NCBI GenBank assembly: GCA_965277495.1
Contig: OZ255824.1
Span: 3,968,001-4,032,000 of the forward strand
Reading direction: 5' to 3'
DNA: 64,000 bases
Source: CAHJXG01 sp965277495
GTDB lineage: Bacteria > Pseudomonadota > Alphaproteobacteria > Acetobacterales > Acetobacteraceae
Each line of letters opens with the position of its first letter. Position 1 is the stretch's first letter. This document shows positions 33,268-42,051 of this stretch, one piece after another. The position numbers and the translations under genes are program-made. The notes under the pieces were generated by a model. The model saw nothing but the letters and a program-made list of their open reading frames with translations, was not told the origin of the DNA and searched no databases.

Positions 33268-34362
33268 CTATACGTTGAAGCGGAACAGCAGCACGTCGCC
33301 GTCGCGCACCACGTAGTCGCGGCCCTCGATCCGCATCTTGCCGGCTTCCTTCGCGCCAGCCTCGCCCTTTAAGCTGACGTAGTCGTCATAGCCGATCGTC
33401 TCGCAGGCGATGAAGCCGCGTTCGAAGTCGTTGTGAATGACCGCAGCCGCCTGTGGCGCCTTGGTGCCGCGGACGATGGTCCACGCCCGCGTCTCCTTCG
33501 GCCCCACGGTGAAATAGGTGATCAGCCCCAGCAGCGCATACCCGGCGCGTATCACCCGGTCGAGCCCGCTGTCCTGCAGGCCGAGCCCATCGAGGAACTC
33601 CCGCCGGTCGTCTTCCGCCAGCAGGCTCACCTCCGCCTCGATCGCGGCCGATACCGTCACGACGCCGGCCCCTTCTGCCGCCGCGCGCTCGGCCACCCGG
33701 GCAGCGTGCGCGTTGCCGGTCGCGGCAGCGCCCTCCTCGACGTTGCAGACATACAGCACGGGCTTGCTGGTCATAAGCTGCAGGCGCTTCGCCGCCTCAA
33801 CCTGGGCGGCCGGAATGGCGGTGCGCGCCGGCAATCCCGCCTGCAGCGCCGCCACGATCGGCTCCATCAGCGCCACCAGCGCCTGCTGCTCCCGGTCGCC
33901 GCCCCGCGCCTTTTTCTGCGCTGCCGGCAGCCGGCGCTCCAGGCTGTCGAGGTCGGCCAGCATCAGCTCGGTCTCGACCGTCTCGGCGTCGCGGATCGGG
34001 TCGACGCTGCCCTCAACGTGGGTCACGTCCCCATCCTCAAAACAGCGCAGCACGTGGATGATCGCGTCGACCTCGCGGATATTGGCCAGGAACTGGTTGC
34101 CCAGGCCCTCGCCACGCGACGCACCGCGCACCAGCCCGGCGATGTCGACGAACTCGAGGCTGGTGGGCACCGTCGCCTTCGACTTGCCGATGGCGGACAG
34201 CAGCGCCAGCCGGGGATCGGGCACCGCGACCCGGCCGACATTCGGCTCGATGGTGCAGAACGGGTAGTTCGCCGCCTGCGCCGCCGCCGTTGCGGTTAGC
34301 GCATTGAACAGCGTGCTTTTGCCGACATTGGGCAGCCCGACGATGCCGCAGTTGAAGCCCAT
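33268..34362 (-). CDS. ychF: Redox-regulated ATPase YchF (Obg family)
   Basis: A 364-residue P-loop protein; YchF binds ATP rather than GTP and associates with ribosomes. G1 is GLPNVGKST (residues 8-16), the G3 region DIAGLV follows, and the altered G4 is NVEE (in VLYVCNVEEG) instead of NKxD, which explains ATP preference. The C-terminal TGS domain ends the protein (LKGEAGAKEAGKMRIEGRDYVVRDGDV). It directly follows pth with adjacent stop and start, the classic pth-ychF order. Confidence 0.96.
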   Translation of the reverse strand: MGFNCGIVGLPNVGKSTLFNALTATAAAQAANYPFCTIEPNVGRVAVPDPRLALLSAIGKSKATVPTSLEFVDIAGLVRGASRGEGLGNQFLANIREVDAIIHVLRCFEDGDVTHVEGSVDPIRDAETVETELMLADLDSLERRLPAAQKKARGGDREQQALVALMEPIVAALQAGLPARTAIPAAQVEAAKRLQLMTSKPVLYVCNVEEGAAATGNAHAARVAERAAAEGAGVVTVSAAIEAEVSLLAEDDRREFLDGLGLQDSGLDRVIRAGYALLGLITYFTVGPKETRAWTIVRGTKAPQAAAVIHNDFERGFIACETIGYDDYVSLKGEAGAKEAGKMRIEGRDYVVRDGDVLLFRFNV

Positions 34363-34947
34363 CTACTTGGTTTCCTCCGCCTGCGTCAGCAGGGCCACGC
34401 GGGTCATGAAGTCCTCGGGCCGCCCGGAAGCCAGCATGGGGGCGGCATCCCCCACGGCATCCAGCAGGCCGGCAACCCAGGCCAGGTCGGTTTTATGGAA
34501 GTCGCCCAGCACGTGGCCATGCACCCGGGCCTTATCGCCGGGATGGCCGATGCCGAGGCGCACGCGCCAGTATTCCGGCGTGCCCAAGCAGCGGTCCATG
34601 CTGCGCAGCCCGTTGTGCCCGGCCGCGCCGCCACCCCGCTTCACCCGCACCTTGCCGGGCGCCAGATCGAGCTCGTCATGAAATGCCGTGATCGCCTCGG
34701 GCGCCAGTTTATAGAACGCCGCGGCCGGCTGCACGCTTTCGCCGCTGCCGTTCATGTAGGTGCCGGGCTTCAGCGCGATCACCCGTTCGCTGCCAACGCT
34801 GCCCTCGGCCACCACGCCCTTGAACCGCTGCCGCCACGGGCTGAACCCGTGGCGGTGCGCGATGGCGTCGATGGCCATGAAGCCGATATTGTGGCGCTGC
34901 CGGGCCATGCCGGGCTCCGGATTGCCCAGGCCGACCCATAGCAGCAT
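34363..34947 (-). CDS. pth: Peptidyl-tRNA hydrolase
   Basis: Recycles tRNA from peptidyl-tRNA dropped off the ribosome. The 194-residue enzyme has GLGNPEPGMARQRHNIGFMAID, with the catalytic histidine at residue 19, and FHDELDLAPGKVRVKRGGGAAGHNGLRS containing the catalytic Asp. Length is normal for bacteria. It lies between rplY (9-base gap) and ychF. Confidence 0.96.
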   Translation of the reverse strand: MLLWVGLGNPEPGMARQRHNIGFMAIDAIAHRHGFSPWRQRFKGVVAEGSVGSERVIALKPGTYMNGSGESVQPAAAFYKLAPEAITAFHDELDLAPGKVRVKRGGGAAGHNGLRSMDRCLGTPEYWRVRLGIGHPGDKARVHGHVLGDFHKTDLAWVAGLLDAVGDAAPMLASGRPEDFMTRVALLTQAEETK

Positions 34948-34956
34948 GGCACTATC

Positions 34957-35646
34957 TTACTTCTTGGCAGCCGGCTTGGCCGCGGCCTTCGGAGCCGCTG
35001 CTTTGGCAGGGGCAGCCTTGCTACCCTTGGCCGGGGCCGCGGCGGCCGGCGCGTTCGGATCGGTCACAGGCTCCGGCAGTTTCGAAGGCGCGGCGACGGT
35101 CGCAATCACGAAGTCACGCCCGGCGATCACCGGCGTCACGTCCGCGGTGCCGCCGAGGTCGGTCCAACGGACGTTGTCGTTGATGTCGAGGCTGGCGAGG
35201 TCGGCCAGGAACTCCTCCGGCACGCTGTCGGGATCGGCCAGCACCTCGACGGTGTGGCGCACGACGTTCAGCACGCCGCCACGCTTGAGGCCGGGCGAGG
35301 TGAGCTCGTTTTGGAAATGCACAGCGACGGAGACGCGGATGCGCTGGCCCGGCGCCAGGCGCTGGAAATCCACATGGATCGGCTTGTCCGACACCGGGTG
35401 GAACTGCACCTCGCGGATCAGCGCGCGCGACGCGACGCCGGCGATGTTCACCTCGTACAGACGCGACCGCCAACCGCCGCGCTGCAATTCGCGCAGCACC
35501 AGGCGTGGGTCGAGCTGTGCGAGGGTCGGCGGTTGCTTGGCGCCGTAGATGACGGCCGGCACCATGCCTGCCCGCCGAGATGCGCGTGCCGCCCCCTTAC
35601 CAGCCCGCTCGCGCGCCTCGGCCTCGATCGTGACGTAATTGGCCAT
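34957..35646 (-). CDS. rplY: 50S ribosomal protein L25 (general stress protein Ctc type)
   Basis: A 229-residue two-domain L25/Ctc that binds 5S rRNA. The N-terminal domain starts with ERAGKGAARASRRAGMVPAVIYG; the C-terminal domain with HFQNELTSPGLKRGGVLNVVRHTVEV follows. The last 30 residues are a low-complexity Ala/Lys/Pro tail (PAKAAAPKAAAKPAAKK), usual in this group. TAGGAG precedes the ATG. A promoter candidate lies 56-83 bases upstream. First gene of rplY-pth-ychF. Confidence 0.95.
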   Translation of the reverse strand: MANYVTIEAEARERAGKGAARASRRAGMVPAVIYGAKQPPTLAQLDPRLVLRELQRGGWRSRLYEVNIAGVASRALIREVQFHPVSDKPIHVDFQRLAPGQRIRVSVAVHFQNELTSPGLKRGGVLNVVRHTVEVLADPDSVPEEFLADLASLDINDNVRWTDLGGTADVTPVIAGRDFVIATVAAPSKLPEPVTDPNAPAAAAPAKGSKAAPAKAAAPKAAAKPAAKK

Positions 35647-35701
35647 GGGTTGCTCCTAACAGGTATTGCGCCGGCCTCCAGGGGTGCCAGCGCGCCCGGC
35701 G

Positions 35702-35729
35702 ATGTAGCGGATCGGCCGGTTTTGGGCAA
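35702..35729 (-). promoter_or_regulatory. Candidate promoter of rplY-pth-ychF
   Basis: On the minus strand, TTGCCC (35729-35724) and CTACAT (35707-35702) are 16 bases apart. The -10 element is about 55 bases before the rplY ATG. Confidence 0.4.
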
Positions 35730-35799
35730 CCCGCGGGCGCGAGTTTGGGTTGGCTGGCGGGCGGCGACGCGTGCTTCCCTTTCCCGGCTTGGGGCTAAG

Positions 35800-35880
35800 T
35801 CTTATCGGACTGGACGCATCATCAGCGTCCGGAAAGCGACGCCACACGAACGGAGGGCATATGAAAAAGGCGACTTCTGA
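35800..35880 (+). pseudogene. brnT: brnT toxin remnant (3' end only)
   Basis: The last 26 codons before TGA at 35878 read like the BrnT C-terminus (RIISVRKATPHERRAYEKG; compare the family's R-x-I-S-A-R-K-A ... E-R-R-x-Y-E). No BrnT sequence precedes it: only about 150 bases separate it from the divergent rplY, too short for the 90-residue toxin, and upstream codons in any frame do not match. The tail overlaps the brnA start by 20 bases and contains the brnA ribosome binding site. Confidence 0.75.
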
Positions 35881-36205
35881 CGCACCCGAAGGCAGGGACC
35901 TGTCCCGCGAGTTGCTGGCGGAGCTCCAGGCTGCTGCCGAGCTGCCGGATGGCCAGATCAATACCCGTGACCCCGACGCGCCCGAGGCCGTCGATTGGAC
36001 GGATGCCGCGCGGGGGCGGTTCTGCAAGCCGCGCAAGGTGCAAAAAACCCTGCGAGTCGATGCGGATGTTGTCGCGTATTTCGAGAGCCAGGGGCCGGGC
36101 TACCTGACCCGCATGAACCGGGTTCTCCGGGCCTCCATGCTGCACGGGATACGGCGCCATCGGGATGCGGCCCGGAGCAGAAAGCATCAAGAAACGAGCG
36201 CGTGA
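35861..36205 (+). CDS. brnA: BrnA-type antitoxin without an intact toxin
   Basis: A 114-residue protein with the BrnA C-terminal ribbon-helix-helix pattern: KTLRVDADVVAYFESQGPGY followed by LTRMNRVLRASM. BrnA neutralises the ribonuclease BrnT and represses the brnTA promoter. The N-terminal half is acidic and variable. The ATG at 35861 has CGGAGGG 3 bases upstream, within the brnT remnant. With no BrnT, it may have been kept as a regulator or as an anti-addiction gene. Confidence 0.82.
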   Translation: MKKATSDAPEGRDLSRELLAELQAAAELPDGQINTRDPDAPEAVDWTDAARGRFCKPRKVQKTLRVDADVVAYFESQGPGYLTRMNRVLRASMLHGIRRHRDAARSRKHQETSA

Positions 36206-36275
36206 TCCGCGGCGCGCTTCACAGACCGGGCGTGACCAGGCCGGCAAAACTGGTCGTCACACAAGGCGGTCGATG

Positions 36276-37493
36276 TTAGGCCAGCGCCGGCGCCAGCACG
36301 CCTGCGCAGACCGCCTCGAACCGTTTCGTCACCTGCGCCCAGCTAAAGCGCTGGACCACAAGCTGCCGCGCCGCCTCCGCGAGCGCCGCGCTCCGTCCGG
36401 CGTCGTCCAGCACCGCCAGCACCGCGTCCGCGAACGCCTCCGCAGTGTCGGCCGCCAGGTAGTCGACGCCGTCCGTAACCGCCAATCCTTCCACGCCCAA
36501 CGCGGTGGAGACGATGGGCCGGCCCATCGCCATCGCCTCGAACACTTTCAGGCGCGTGCCGCTGCCGACCCGCAGCGGGATGGCGTAAACGTGCGACCGC
36601 GCGACGAAGGGCCGCACGTCGTCCACGAACCCGGTGAATTCCCAGGCCAGGCCGCGCCCGAGCGCCTCGGCAACCAGCGCGTCCGGTGGGTTGCGGCCCA
36701 CGATGACGGCCCGCGCCTGCGGTCGGCGCCGCAGGATCAGCGGCCAGATCTCGCGCATCAGGAACGCCACGCCCTCGACGTTCGACCGGGAGTCCATCGA
36801 GCCCGTGAACACCACCGTGCCCTCCGCCGGGCCGAATGGCGGCGCTGCCTCGGGGCCGTGGAATGCATAGTAGTCGACGTCCACCCCGGTCTCGATCGGC
36901 TCGACCCGATGCAGCCCATAGGTGTCGCGCAGCGCCGCCGCGTCACGGGCGGAAACGGCGATCACGGTGTCGAAGCGCCGCAGCGCGCTTCCCTCGAACC
37001 GGCGCATCTTGCGGGCCTGGCCGCGCCAGATCGGGCGCATCGGCCTGGCGGCCACGGCGGCATGGCGGGCAAAGATCTCGGCTTCCACGTTATGGGTGAA
37101 CATCAGCGACGGCACCGCGAGCTGGTCCGGCAGCAGCACCGCCGCGTGCGGGAAATCCACCAGCACCGCGTCGGGCCGCTTCGCCAGCTCCGCCGCCACC
37201 AGCGCCCGCCCGGACGCCGAGCTGTCCGTTGCGACCGCGACCGGCAGCCGCCCGGCCAGCGTTATCGCCCGGCGCAGGCGAGACATCGGCGCGGCGGGCC
37301 AGGACAGGAACCGGTCGCAAACCTCCGTCGTTTGCTGCCGAAATCGCCAAGCGTCCGACGGGGCAGGGGACACCAGCGTAATGTCGAACGCGCCGCCCTT
37401 CATGTGGCGCAGCGTGTTCGCCGTACGGATGCGCCCGCCCTGGTCGAGCGGGAACAGGAACCGCGGCGAGACCACCAGCAGCCGTGGCCTCAC
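36276..37493 (-). CDS. Family 4 glycosyltransferase (TIGR03087-like)
   Basis: A 405-residue GT-B glycosyltransferase resembling TIGR03087 sugar transferases of exopolysaccharide loci. N-terminal VVSPRFLFPLDQGGRIR, the middle TVIAVSARDAAAL, and the donor-binding C-terminal domain with VVFTGSMDSRSNVEG, VYAIPLRVGSGTRLKVFEAMAMGRPIV (the E-x7-E type region). GTG at 37493 overlaps the stop of the dehydrogenase gene (GTGA), so this start is preferred over TTG 37499. The pair likely makes an acidic exopolysaccharide. Confidence 0.85.
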   Translation of the reverse strand: MRPRLLVVSPRFLFPLDQGGRIRTANTLRHMKGGAFDITLVSPAPSDAWRFRQQTTEVCDRFLSWPAAPMSRLRRAITLAGRLPVAVATDSSASGRALVAAELAKRPDAVLVDFPHAAVLLPDQLAVPSLMFTHNVEAEIFARHAAVAARPMRPIWRGQARKMRRFEGSALRRFDTVIAVSARDAAALRDTYGLHRVEPIETGVDVDYYAFHGPEAAPPFGPAEGTVVFTGSMDSRSNVEGVAFLMREIWPLILRRRPQARAVIVGRNPPDALVAEALGRGLAWEFTGFVDDVRPFVARSHVYAIPLRVGSGTRLKVFEAMAMGRPIVSTALGVEGLAVTDGVDYLAADTAEAFADAVLAVLDDAGRSAALAEAARQLVVQRFSWAQVTKRFEAVCAGVLAPALA

Positions 37494-38806
37494 CAGCAAA
37501 GGCCTTGGTAGGTGATGCCGGGGTGGCCGCGCACCTCCGCGATCCCGGCGAGGTCCAGCACCCGCTGTCCGCGCAGGGCTTCCAGCAACGCCGGACGGTC
37601 GCGCGCGCCGACATGGCCCAGCACCACCAGCCCGGCGCCATCGAGCGCAGCCGCCGGGTCGGGCGCTAGCAGCCGCTCCAGGTGCGGGAGCTCGCGGTCG
37701 ATATAGGCGCGGTTGCTGCCCGTCAGCCGCGCCACCTCCACCGAGCGGTCGAAGATGCGCAGTCCGTAGCCCCGGCCCAGCAATCGCTCGGCCAAGATGA
37801 CGAACGGGCTTTCGCGCAGGTCATCGGTGCCGGGCTTGAACGCCAGCCCGAACAGCGCGACGGTTTGCCGGCCATGGGCGGCGATGGCCTCGAAGGTGCG
37901 CTCAATGATGGCGTGGTTGCTGGGCAGCACCTGTTGCAGGAACGGCGCCGGGACATGCGCGCGGTCGGCCAGCGCCAGCAGGCTGCGAATATCCTTGGGC
38001 AGGCACGAGCCGCCGAACGCAAAGCCGGGCATGAGATAGGCCGGTGAGATGTTCAACACCCGGTCCTCGCAGAACAGCCGGAACGCGGCCCGCGCATCGA
38101 CGCCGAGCGAGGCGAGGATCGCGCCGCTCTCATTGGCGAAAGCGAGCTTGACCGCGTGATAGGCGTTGGCGAGGTATTTCACTGATTCTGCAACGCGGTA
38201 CGGCGCGACATGAATGTCGCCGCTTATGCCCGCGTAGATCTCCCGCAGCACTGCGCCGTCCTCGCCCGGGGCGGCGCCGATCAGGGTATAGGGCGGCGCG
38301 TGGAAATCGCGGACCGACGAGCCCTCGCGCAGGAATTCCGGGTTGGAAAAATAGCGGAAACCCTCGCCGTGCCGCCGGCCGCTGGCCTGTTCCAGCATGG
38401 GGATGACGCGGTCCTCCGCCGTGCCCGGCGGTACCGTGGACCGCATGACCACGGTGTGGACGCCGTGCTTGCCGCGCAATTCGTGGCCGATCGAGGCCAC
38501 CACCTCGTCGACCGCCCGCATGCTGACGCTGCCGTCGGGTCCGCTCGGCGTGCCGACCGAGATGAACGAGACCTCGGTGTTCGCCACCGCTTCGGCGACG
38601 CTGGTGGTCGCGCGCAGCCGTCCGGTGCGGACGCCTTCTGCGATCAGGCCGTCGATTTCGTCCTCGACGATCGGCGACTGGCCGCGCGCGAGCATGGCCA
38701 CCTTGTCCGCCGCAACGTCGACGCCGACGACTTCATGGCCGGACGATGCAAGGCATCCGCACGAAACTGCGCCGACGTAGCCGATACCCATGACCGAAAT
38801 TCTCAT
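37490..38806 (-). CDS. Nucleotide-sugar dehydrogenase, GDP-mannose 6-dehydrogenase-like
   Basis: A 438-residue UDP-glucose/GDP-mannose dehydrogenase. N-terminal NAD site MRISVMGIGYVGAVSCGCLA; catalytic cysteine in PGFAFGGSCLPKDIRSL (near 270); FKPGTDDLRESPFVILAE; and a C-terminus ending GLCW. The CLA/GCL start, DDLRESP and terminal G-x-C-W closely follow Pseudomonas AlgD, so GDP-mannose is favoured over UDP-glucose as substrate. It provides a uronic acid donor for the glycosyltransferase that overlaps it. Confidence 0.85.
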   Translation of the reverse strand: MRISVMGIGYVGAVSCGCLASSGHEVVGVDVAADKVAMLARGQSPIVEDEIDGLIAEGVRTGRLRATTSVAEAVANTEVSFISVGTPSGPDGSVSMRAVDEVVASIGHELRGKHGVHTVVMRSTVPPGTAEDRVIPMLEQASGRRHGEGFRYFSNPEFLREGSSVRDFHAPPYTLIGAAPGEDGAVLREIYAGISGDIHVAPYRVAESVKYLANAYHAVKLAFANESGAILASLGVDARAAFRLFCEDRVLNISPAYLMPGFAFGGSCLPKDIRSLLALADRAHVPAPFLQQVLPSNHAIIERTFEAIAAHGRQTVALFGLAFKPGTDDLRESPFVILAERLLGRGYGLRIFDRSVEVARLTGSNRAYIDRELPHLERLLAPDPAAALDGAGLVVLGHVGARDRPALLEALRGQRVLDLAGIAEVRGHPGITYQGLCW

Positions 38807-38828
38807 GGGATTGAAACAAACAGGATTC

Positions 38829-38849
38829 AGGCCCGCAAAACAAGGGCCT
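38829..38849. terminator. Short hairpin after the phosphatase gene
   Basis: AGGCCC (38829-38834) pairs with GGGCCT (38844-38849) across a 9-base loop. It lies just past the histidine phosphatase stop (38868) on the minus strand, and TGTTTGTTT follows in that direction. Confidence 0.45.
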
Positions 38850-38867
38850 ATGCTATGTCATTTCTTG

Positions 38868-39413
38868 TTATGATGCCGGCGTGAGGCTCCAAGGCGTGCC
38901 GGGCTCGCAGAAATACGGCACGGCGTTGGGGGTGCGGACGTCTGGGGACAGGCCCATCTCGGCCCGCAGCGCACGGAACAGCGCGCCATGCGCCACCACC
39001 AGCACCGGCGCCTCCCGCGTCAGCGCCCGGTTGATCGCCAGCACGGCGCGGGCCTGCAGCGCCTTGAACGGCTCGGCGCCTTCGGGCGTAAAGGTCCCGG
39101 CGACCCAATCCTCGAACCAGCCGCCCATGGGCTGGCCCTCCTGGCCGCCGAACGCCACTTCGCGCAGGTCGTCCTCGATCTCGACCGGCAGGCCGAGCGT
39201 CTTGCCCACGATGCCGGCGGTGGTGCGCGCGCGGGACAGCGGGCTCGATACGATCGAGCGGATGCCCCGGATGCGCAGCACGCCCGCCGCGGTGCGCGCC
39301 TGCGCCAGGCCGGTATCGTTCAGCGGGGTGTCGACGGCGCCCTGGGACACGTTGCGCGCGTTCCAGTCGGTTTCGCCGTGGCGCAGATACCAGAACGCAC
39401 GTTGAGTCAGCAT
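38868..39413 (-). CDS. Histidine phosphatase family protein
   Basis: A 181-residue phosphoglycerate mutase-like protein. The active site is YLRHGETDWN (His near residue 12), with SSPLSRARTTAGIVG and VVAHGALFRALR (second His). The second Arg and Glu are in place, so activity is expected; alpha-ribazole phosphatase-like or sugar phosphatase roles are possible. The ATG at 39413 shares one base with the stop of the GST gene (TGATG), so the two are coupled. The window's second member of this family. Confidence 0.88.
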   Translation of the reverse strand: MLTQRAFWYLRHGETDWNARNVSQGAVDTPLNDTGLAQARTAAGVLRIRGIRSIVSSPLSRARTTAGIVGKTLGLPVEIEDDLREVAFGGQEGQPMGGWFEDWVAGTFTPEGAEPFKALQARAVLAINRALTREAPVLVVAHGALFRALRAEMGLSPDVRTPNAVPYFCEPGTPWSLTPAS

Positions 39414-40033
39414 CAGGCGGCGAGACCCTCCTGCTCCAGCATGCGCTGCACGGCGGGGCGGGCCAGCATGCGGTCGAAATGCGCCTGGACGTTGGGCGGC
39501 AGCGTCATGCCCATGCGCTTGCCGCCCCAGTAGCAAACGTAAAACAGCGCGCTGTCGGCAATGCTGTATTCGCCCGCCAGCCATTGCTTGCCGGCCAGCG
39601 CCTTGTCCATCAACGCGAACCCCTTTTGCGCCATCGCGGTGCCGCGGGCCTTTACGCCGTCATGCTCCGCCTCGTTCGGGCTGTAGTTGGATGGGCGGAA
39701 CAGGCGCGAAAAGCCCTGCATGTGGATGGTGGAAACGCAGTAGTCCATCGCCTCCGCGCCGCGCAGTTCGCCCTCGTCCGACTTTGGCAGCAGCCCAGCC
39801 TCCGGGTTGGTGGTGGCGAGGTAGTGCGCGATGACCGGATACTCCGTCACGATCGACCCGTCATCGCGCTGCAGCGTGGGCACCTTGCCTTTCGGGTTCA
39901 GCTCGCTGAACGGCGGGCGCTGGCTCTCGCCGCCGCGGATGTCGAGCTTGGCCAGCTCATACGGCTTGCCGATCTCCTCCAGCAGGATGTGGATGCCCAT
40001 CGAACACGCGCCGGGCGCATAATACAGCTTCAT
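39413..40033 (-). CDS. Glutathione S-transferase family protein
   Basis: A 206-residue cytosolic GST. The thioredoxin-like N-terminal domain starts MKLYYAPGACSMGIHILLEEIGKPYE, with Ser/Cys near residues 11-12 in the position of the catalytic residue, and KVPTLQRDDGSIVTE contains the cis-proline. The C-terminal helical domain ends with WLAGEYSIADSALFYV. The beta-class-like CS start is typical of bacterial GSTs. AAGGAGAA places the start at 40033. prs lies upstream, 17 bases away. Confidence 0.9.
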   Translation of the reverse strand: MKLYYAPGACSMGIHILLEEIGKPYELAKLDIRGGESQRPPFSELNPKGKVPTLQRDDGSIVTEYPVIAHYLATTNPEAGLLPKSDEGELRGAEAMDYCVSTIHMQGFSRLFRPSNYSPNEAEHDGVKARGTAMAQKGFALMDKALAGKQWLAGEYSIADSALFYVCYWGGKRMGMTLPPNVQAHFDRMLARPAVQRMLEQEGLAA

Positions 40034-40050
40034 GGCATTCTCCTTTAGGT

Positions 40051-40983
40051 TCAATCAAATAACGAGCTGACCGAACTCTCGTCCGAGATGCGCTGCATGG
40101 CCTCGGCGAGGATGGGGGCGATGGAAAACAAGCGCAGGTTGGCGGCGCCGCGCACCGCCTCGGTCGGCAGGATGCTGTCGGTGATGGTCATGCCCTCGAT
40201 CGGCGAGGACGCGATGCGTTCGACCGCCGTGCCCGACAGCACGCCGTGGGTCACGTAGACGCCGACGGACTTTGCGCCGCTTTCCGTCAATGCCACCGCC
40301 GCATTGCATAGCGTCCCGCCGCTGTCGCAGATGTCGTCGACGATGATGCAGTCCTTGCCGCGCACGTCGCCGATGACGTTCATGACCTCGGACACGCCGG
40401 CGTGGTCCCGGCGCTTGTCGATGATTGCCAGTTCGCAGTTGACCCGGGTGGCGATGTCGCGCGCGCGCACGACGCCGCCCACGTCCGGGGACACGATCAT
40501 GAGGTCGCGTCCGGCGAACCGGCTGCGTATGTCGCGGGCGAACATGGGCGCAGCGTAAAGGTTGTCGACCGGGATGTCGAAGAAGCCCTGGATCTGTCCG
40601 GCATGAAGATCCAACGTCAGCACGCGGTCGGCGCCCGCTTCGGTAATGAGGTTTGCCACCAGCTTGGCGCTGATCGGCGTGCGCGGCCCGGCCTTGCGGT
40701 CCTGCCTGGCATAGCCGAAGTACGGGATGACCGCCGTAATGCGCCGGGCCGAGGAGCGCCGCAGCGCATCCAGCGTAATCAGCAGCTCCATCAGATGGTC
40801 GTTCGCCGGATACGACGTGCTCTGGATCACGAACACGTCCTCGCCGCGGACGTTCTCATGGATTTCGACGAAGATTTCTAGGTCGGCGAAGCGCCGCACC
40901 GATGCGTTCGCGAGCTTCAGGTGCAACGCGGTGGCCACGGCCTCTGCCAGCGGACGGTTGCTGTTGCAGGCAAGGATCTTCAT
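40051..40983 (-). CDS. prs: Ribose-phosphate pyrophosphokinase
   Basis: Forms PRPP from ribose 5-phosphate and ATP for nucleotide, histidine and tryptophan synthesis. The 310-residue enzyme has NVRGEDVFVIQSTSYPANDHLMELL, YFGYARQDRK with the flexible loop, the conserved DLHAGQIQGFFDIPVDNL, and the PRPP loop VDDICDSGGTLCNAA (near 217). Typical class I length. Followed by the GST gene on the same strand. Confidence 0.96.
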   Translation of the reverse strand: MKILACNSNRPLAEAVATALHLKLANASVRRFADLEIFVEIHENVRGEDVFVIQSTSYPANDHLMELLITLDALRRSSARRITAVIPYFGYARQDRKAGPRTPISAKLVANLITEAGADRVLTLDLHAGQIQGFFDIPVDNLYAAPMFARDIRSRFAGRDLMIVSPDVGGVVRARDIATRVNCELAIIDKRRDHAGVSEVMNVIGDVRGKDCIIVDDICDSGGTLCNAAVALTESGAKSVGVYVTHGVLSGTAVERIASSPIEGMTITDSILPTEAVRGAANLRLFSIAPILAEAMQRISDESSVSSLFD

Positions 40984-41076
40984 GCGGCAGGGGTCCCAAA
41001 CAGGGGGCAGAAGGTGGCGGGCAGGGTTCTAGCAACCCAAGTCCGACCTGTCACCTTTCCGTCACGGGGGTGTGGC

Positions 41077-42051
41077 CTATTTAGCCGTTTCTTTGCCATC
41101 TTGCGGGCCAGCCTGGCCGGCGGCCGATGGATTGGCCGCCGGGGCGCTTCCTGGGATGGTCCGGGCGCCGGTAGAGTTCAGCACGACGTCGCGCACGCCG
41201 CCCGCGGCCTCGTCCGCCACCACGACCGCGACATCGCCCCAATAGCGGTCGAGCGTGCCCGGCGGCACTTCGTTCAACTGCACGATGCGCCCGCGTTCGT
41301 CGCCCTTGTTGTCCGACACGATCCATTGCAGCTCGATCCGCATCGCGCCCTTGGCGCCGGGCGCGGTCTGCACCTGGCCGGCCAAGGTGAAGTCGGCGTC
41401 CTTGGCCGAGTCCTGGACCACGAGGCCCATCCCAGTCAGCTTGGCGCGCATCTGCGCCGGCAGGCTGCTGCCGCCGTCGCCCGGCGCGCCGGTCACGCCG
41501 GAGAAATAGATGCGGGCCGGGCGGTTCAGCAGGCTGTTCGGGTCGCTCTGCCGCCGGGCGGCCTCGATCCGAGTCAATAATGACGCGATGCCCGGCGCGG
41601 CCTGCGTCGCCGCCGCCTTCAGCACGGCCGGGTCGCCGCCGGCCCAGTCGGCCATGGCGATCGGCGCGCCTTCGGACGATCCCTGCGACTCGCCGGACGG
41701 GTTCTGCACGGCGTAGCTCGGCACCACGTCGGCGCCGCGCACCTCGGCCGAGAGCAGCAGGGTCCAGTCGCTGCGCCGCCGCCCGCGTCCGGCCACGGCG
41801 GGCACCTCCTCGGCCACCAATGCGTCCGCCACCGCGCCGGCCCATGCGTTGGCGCCGGCGTCGGGCAACAGCGACTGCGCCGGCGCGGGCACCGCGAGAC
41901 GCGAGGGCGGTGGTTGCGAAAGCCGCTCGGCCGTCGCGCCCGGACGGCCCAGGAATGGCTGCGGCAGGTCTCCGCACCCGGCGAGGCCAAGCAGCGCCGC
42001 AAGCGAGGCCGCGGCGAGTTTCGGCAACGATGGATGCCTGTCAGGAAACAC
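41077..42051 (-). CDS. Putative lipoprotein of unknown function
   Basis: A 324-residue protein with a lipoprotein signal: hydrophobic ASLAALLG and lipobox LAGC, Cys26, then DLPQPFLGRPG. The mature part is soluble, Ala/Gly/Pro-rich, with a plausible beta-rich C-terminal half (IELQWIVSDNKGDERGRIVQ and DVAVVVADEAAGGV). No family was recognised. The start is GTG at 42051, overlapped by a possible 22-codon reading frame just upstream. It is transcribed away from pgeF and its promoter may be the AT-rich stretch 42060-42105. Confidence 0.7.
   Translation of the reverse strand: MFPDRHPSLPKLAAASLAALLGLAGCGDLPQPFLGRPGATAERLSQPPPSRLAVPAPAQSLLPDAGANAWAGAVADALVAEEVPAVAGRGRRRSDWTLLLSAEVRGADVVPSYAVQNPSGESQGSSEGAPIAMADWAGGDPAVLKAAATQAAPGIASLLTRIEAARRQSDPNSLLNRPARIYFSGVTGAPGDGGSSLPAQMRAKLTGMGLVVQDSAKDADFTLAGQVQTAPGAKGAMRIELQWIVSDNKGDERGRIVQLNEVPPGTLDRYWGDVAVVVADEAAGGVRDVVLNSTGARTIPGSAPAANPSAAGQAGPQDGKETAK

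Noticed and set aside
36234..36255. GACCAG/CTGGTC hairpin after brnA
   Set aside because: Only a 6-bp stem with a 10-base loop, no T-run; too weak to call a terminator.
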